Assembly: GCA_003693905.1 (NCBI GenBank)
Contig: RFLL01000026.1
Coordinates: forward strand, 1 to 5,327
DNA from: Alphaproteobacteria bacterium
Lineage (GTDB): Bacteria; Pseudomonadota; Alphaproteobacteria; Kiloniellales; J153
Reading direction: 5' to 3'
Length of the DNA: 5,327 nucleotides
Part shown: piece by piece, positions 5,319-5,327 of the stretch
How positions within the stretch are numbered: the stretch's first letter is position 1
How the letters are laid out: each line of letters opens with the position of its first letter
Notes under the pieces: model-generated
Databases searched by the model: none
Seen by the model: the letters and a program-made list of their open reading frames with translations, nothing else
Told to the model about the DNA's origin: nothing
Program-made: the position numbers and the translations under genes

Positions 5319-5327
5319 GCGGCCGGC
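5315..5327 (+). CDS. Start of a downstream gene, truncated by the window edge
   Basis: Only the first four codons (MSGR) are present. The start is suggested by ATGA overlap with the dhaM stop, the ATGAGC opening shared with other genes in this operon, and a GAGGA ribosome-binding sequence at proper spacing. Context makes HPr, PTS enzyme I or dhaK the likeliest identity, because the single-domain DhaM needs HPr and EI and no dhaK has been seen. The four residues themselves do not identify it. Confidence 0.5.

Noticed and set aside
5281..5327. A terminator at the end of dhaM
   Set aside because: No GC-rich hairpin followed by a T run is visible; instead a ribosome-binding sequence and a new ATG are present.

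Overview
This window is an unbroken, GC-rich (about two-thirds G+C by eye) stretch of one polycistronic operon, with every gene on the + strand. Codons end mostly in G or C, neighbouring genes overlap by 4 to 11 bases, and the gene set joins a MalFGK-type importer to a PTS-dependent dihydroxyacetone (Dha) kinase. Together these suggest an alphaproteobacterium, for example of the Rhodospirillales or Rhizobiales. That assignment is inference; no taxonomic marker is present.

Layout: a MalF/UgpA-type permease (46-996, start uncertain), a MalG/UgpE-type permease (993-1958), a 70-residue two-helix membrane protein (1955-2167), two different MalK/UgpC-type ATPases (2174-3271 and 3264-4319), the ADP/ATP-binding Dha kinase subunit DhaL (4309-4932), a single-domain DhaM phosphotransferase (4929-5318), and the first codons of another gene (5315 onward). 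The only gap between genes is 6 bases (2168-2173). No promoter, terminator, RNA gene, repeat, CRISPR array or mobile element is visible.

How the genes fit together: the two permeases and the ATPase pair form a CUT1-like ABC importer for a small carbohydrate or polyol. DhaL and DhaM are two of the three parts of a kinase that phosphorylates dihydroxyacetone with phosphate drawn from phosphoenolpyruvate through EI and HPr. The simplest reading is one uptake-plus-phosphorylation module for Dha or a compound converted to it, such as glycerol or another polyol. Three expected partners are missing from the window and probably lie just outside it: the periplasmic binding protein, DhaK (the Dha-binding subunit), and the HPr/EI donors that the short DhaM needs.

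The most striking observation is in the first ATPase. Its Walker A, Q-loop and H-loop are intact, but the Walker B aspartate is glycine and two nearby leucines are proline and glutamine. Its partner ATPase is fully canonical, so the importer would have an asymmetric ATPase pair, or the gene carries recent damage or sequence errors. The 70-residue membrane protein between the permease and ATPase genes is the least understood component.
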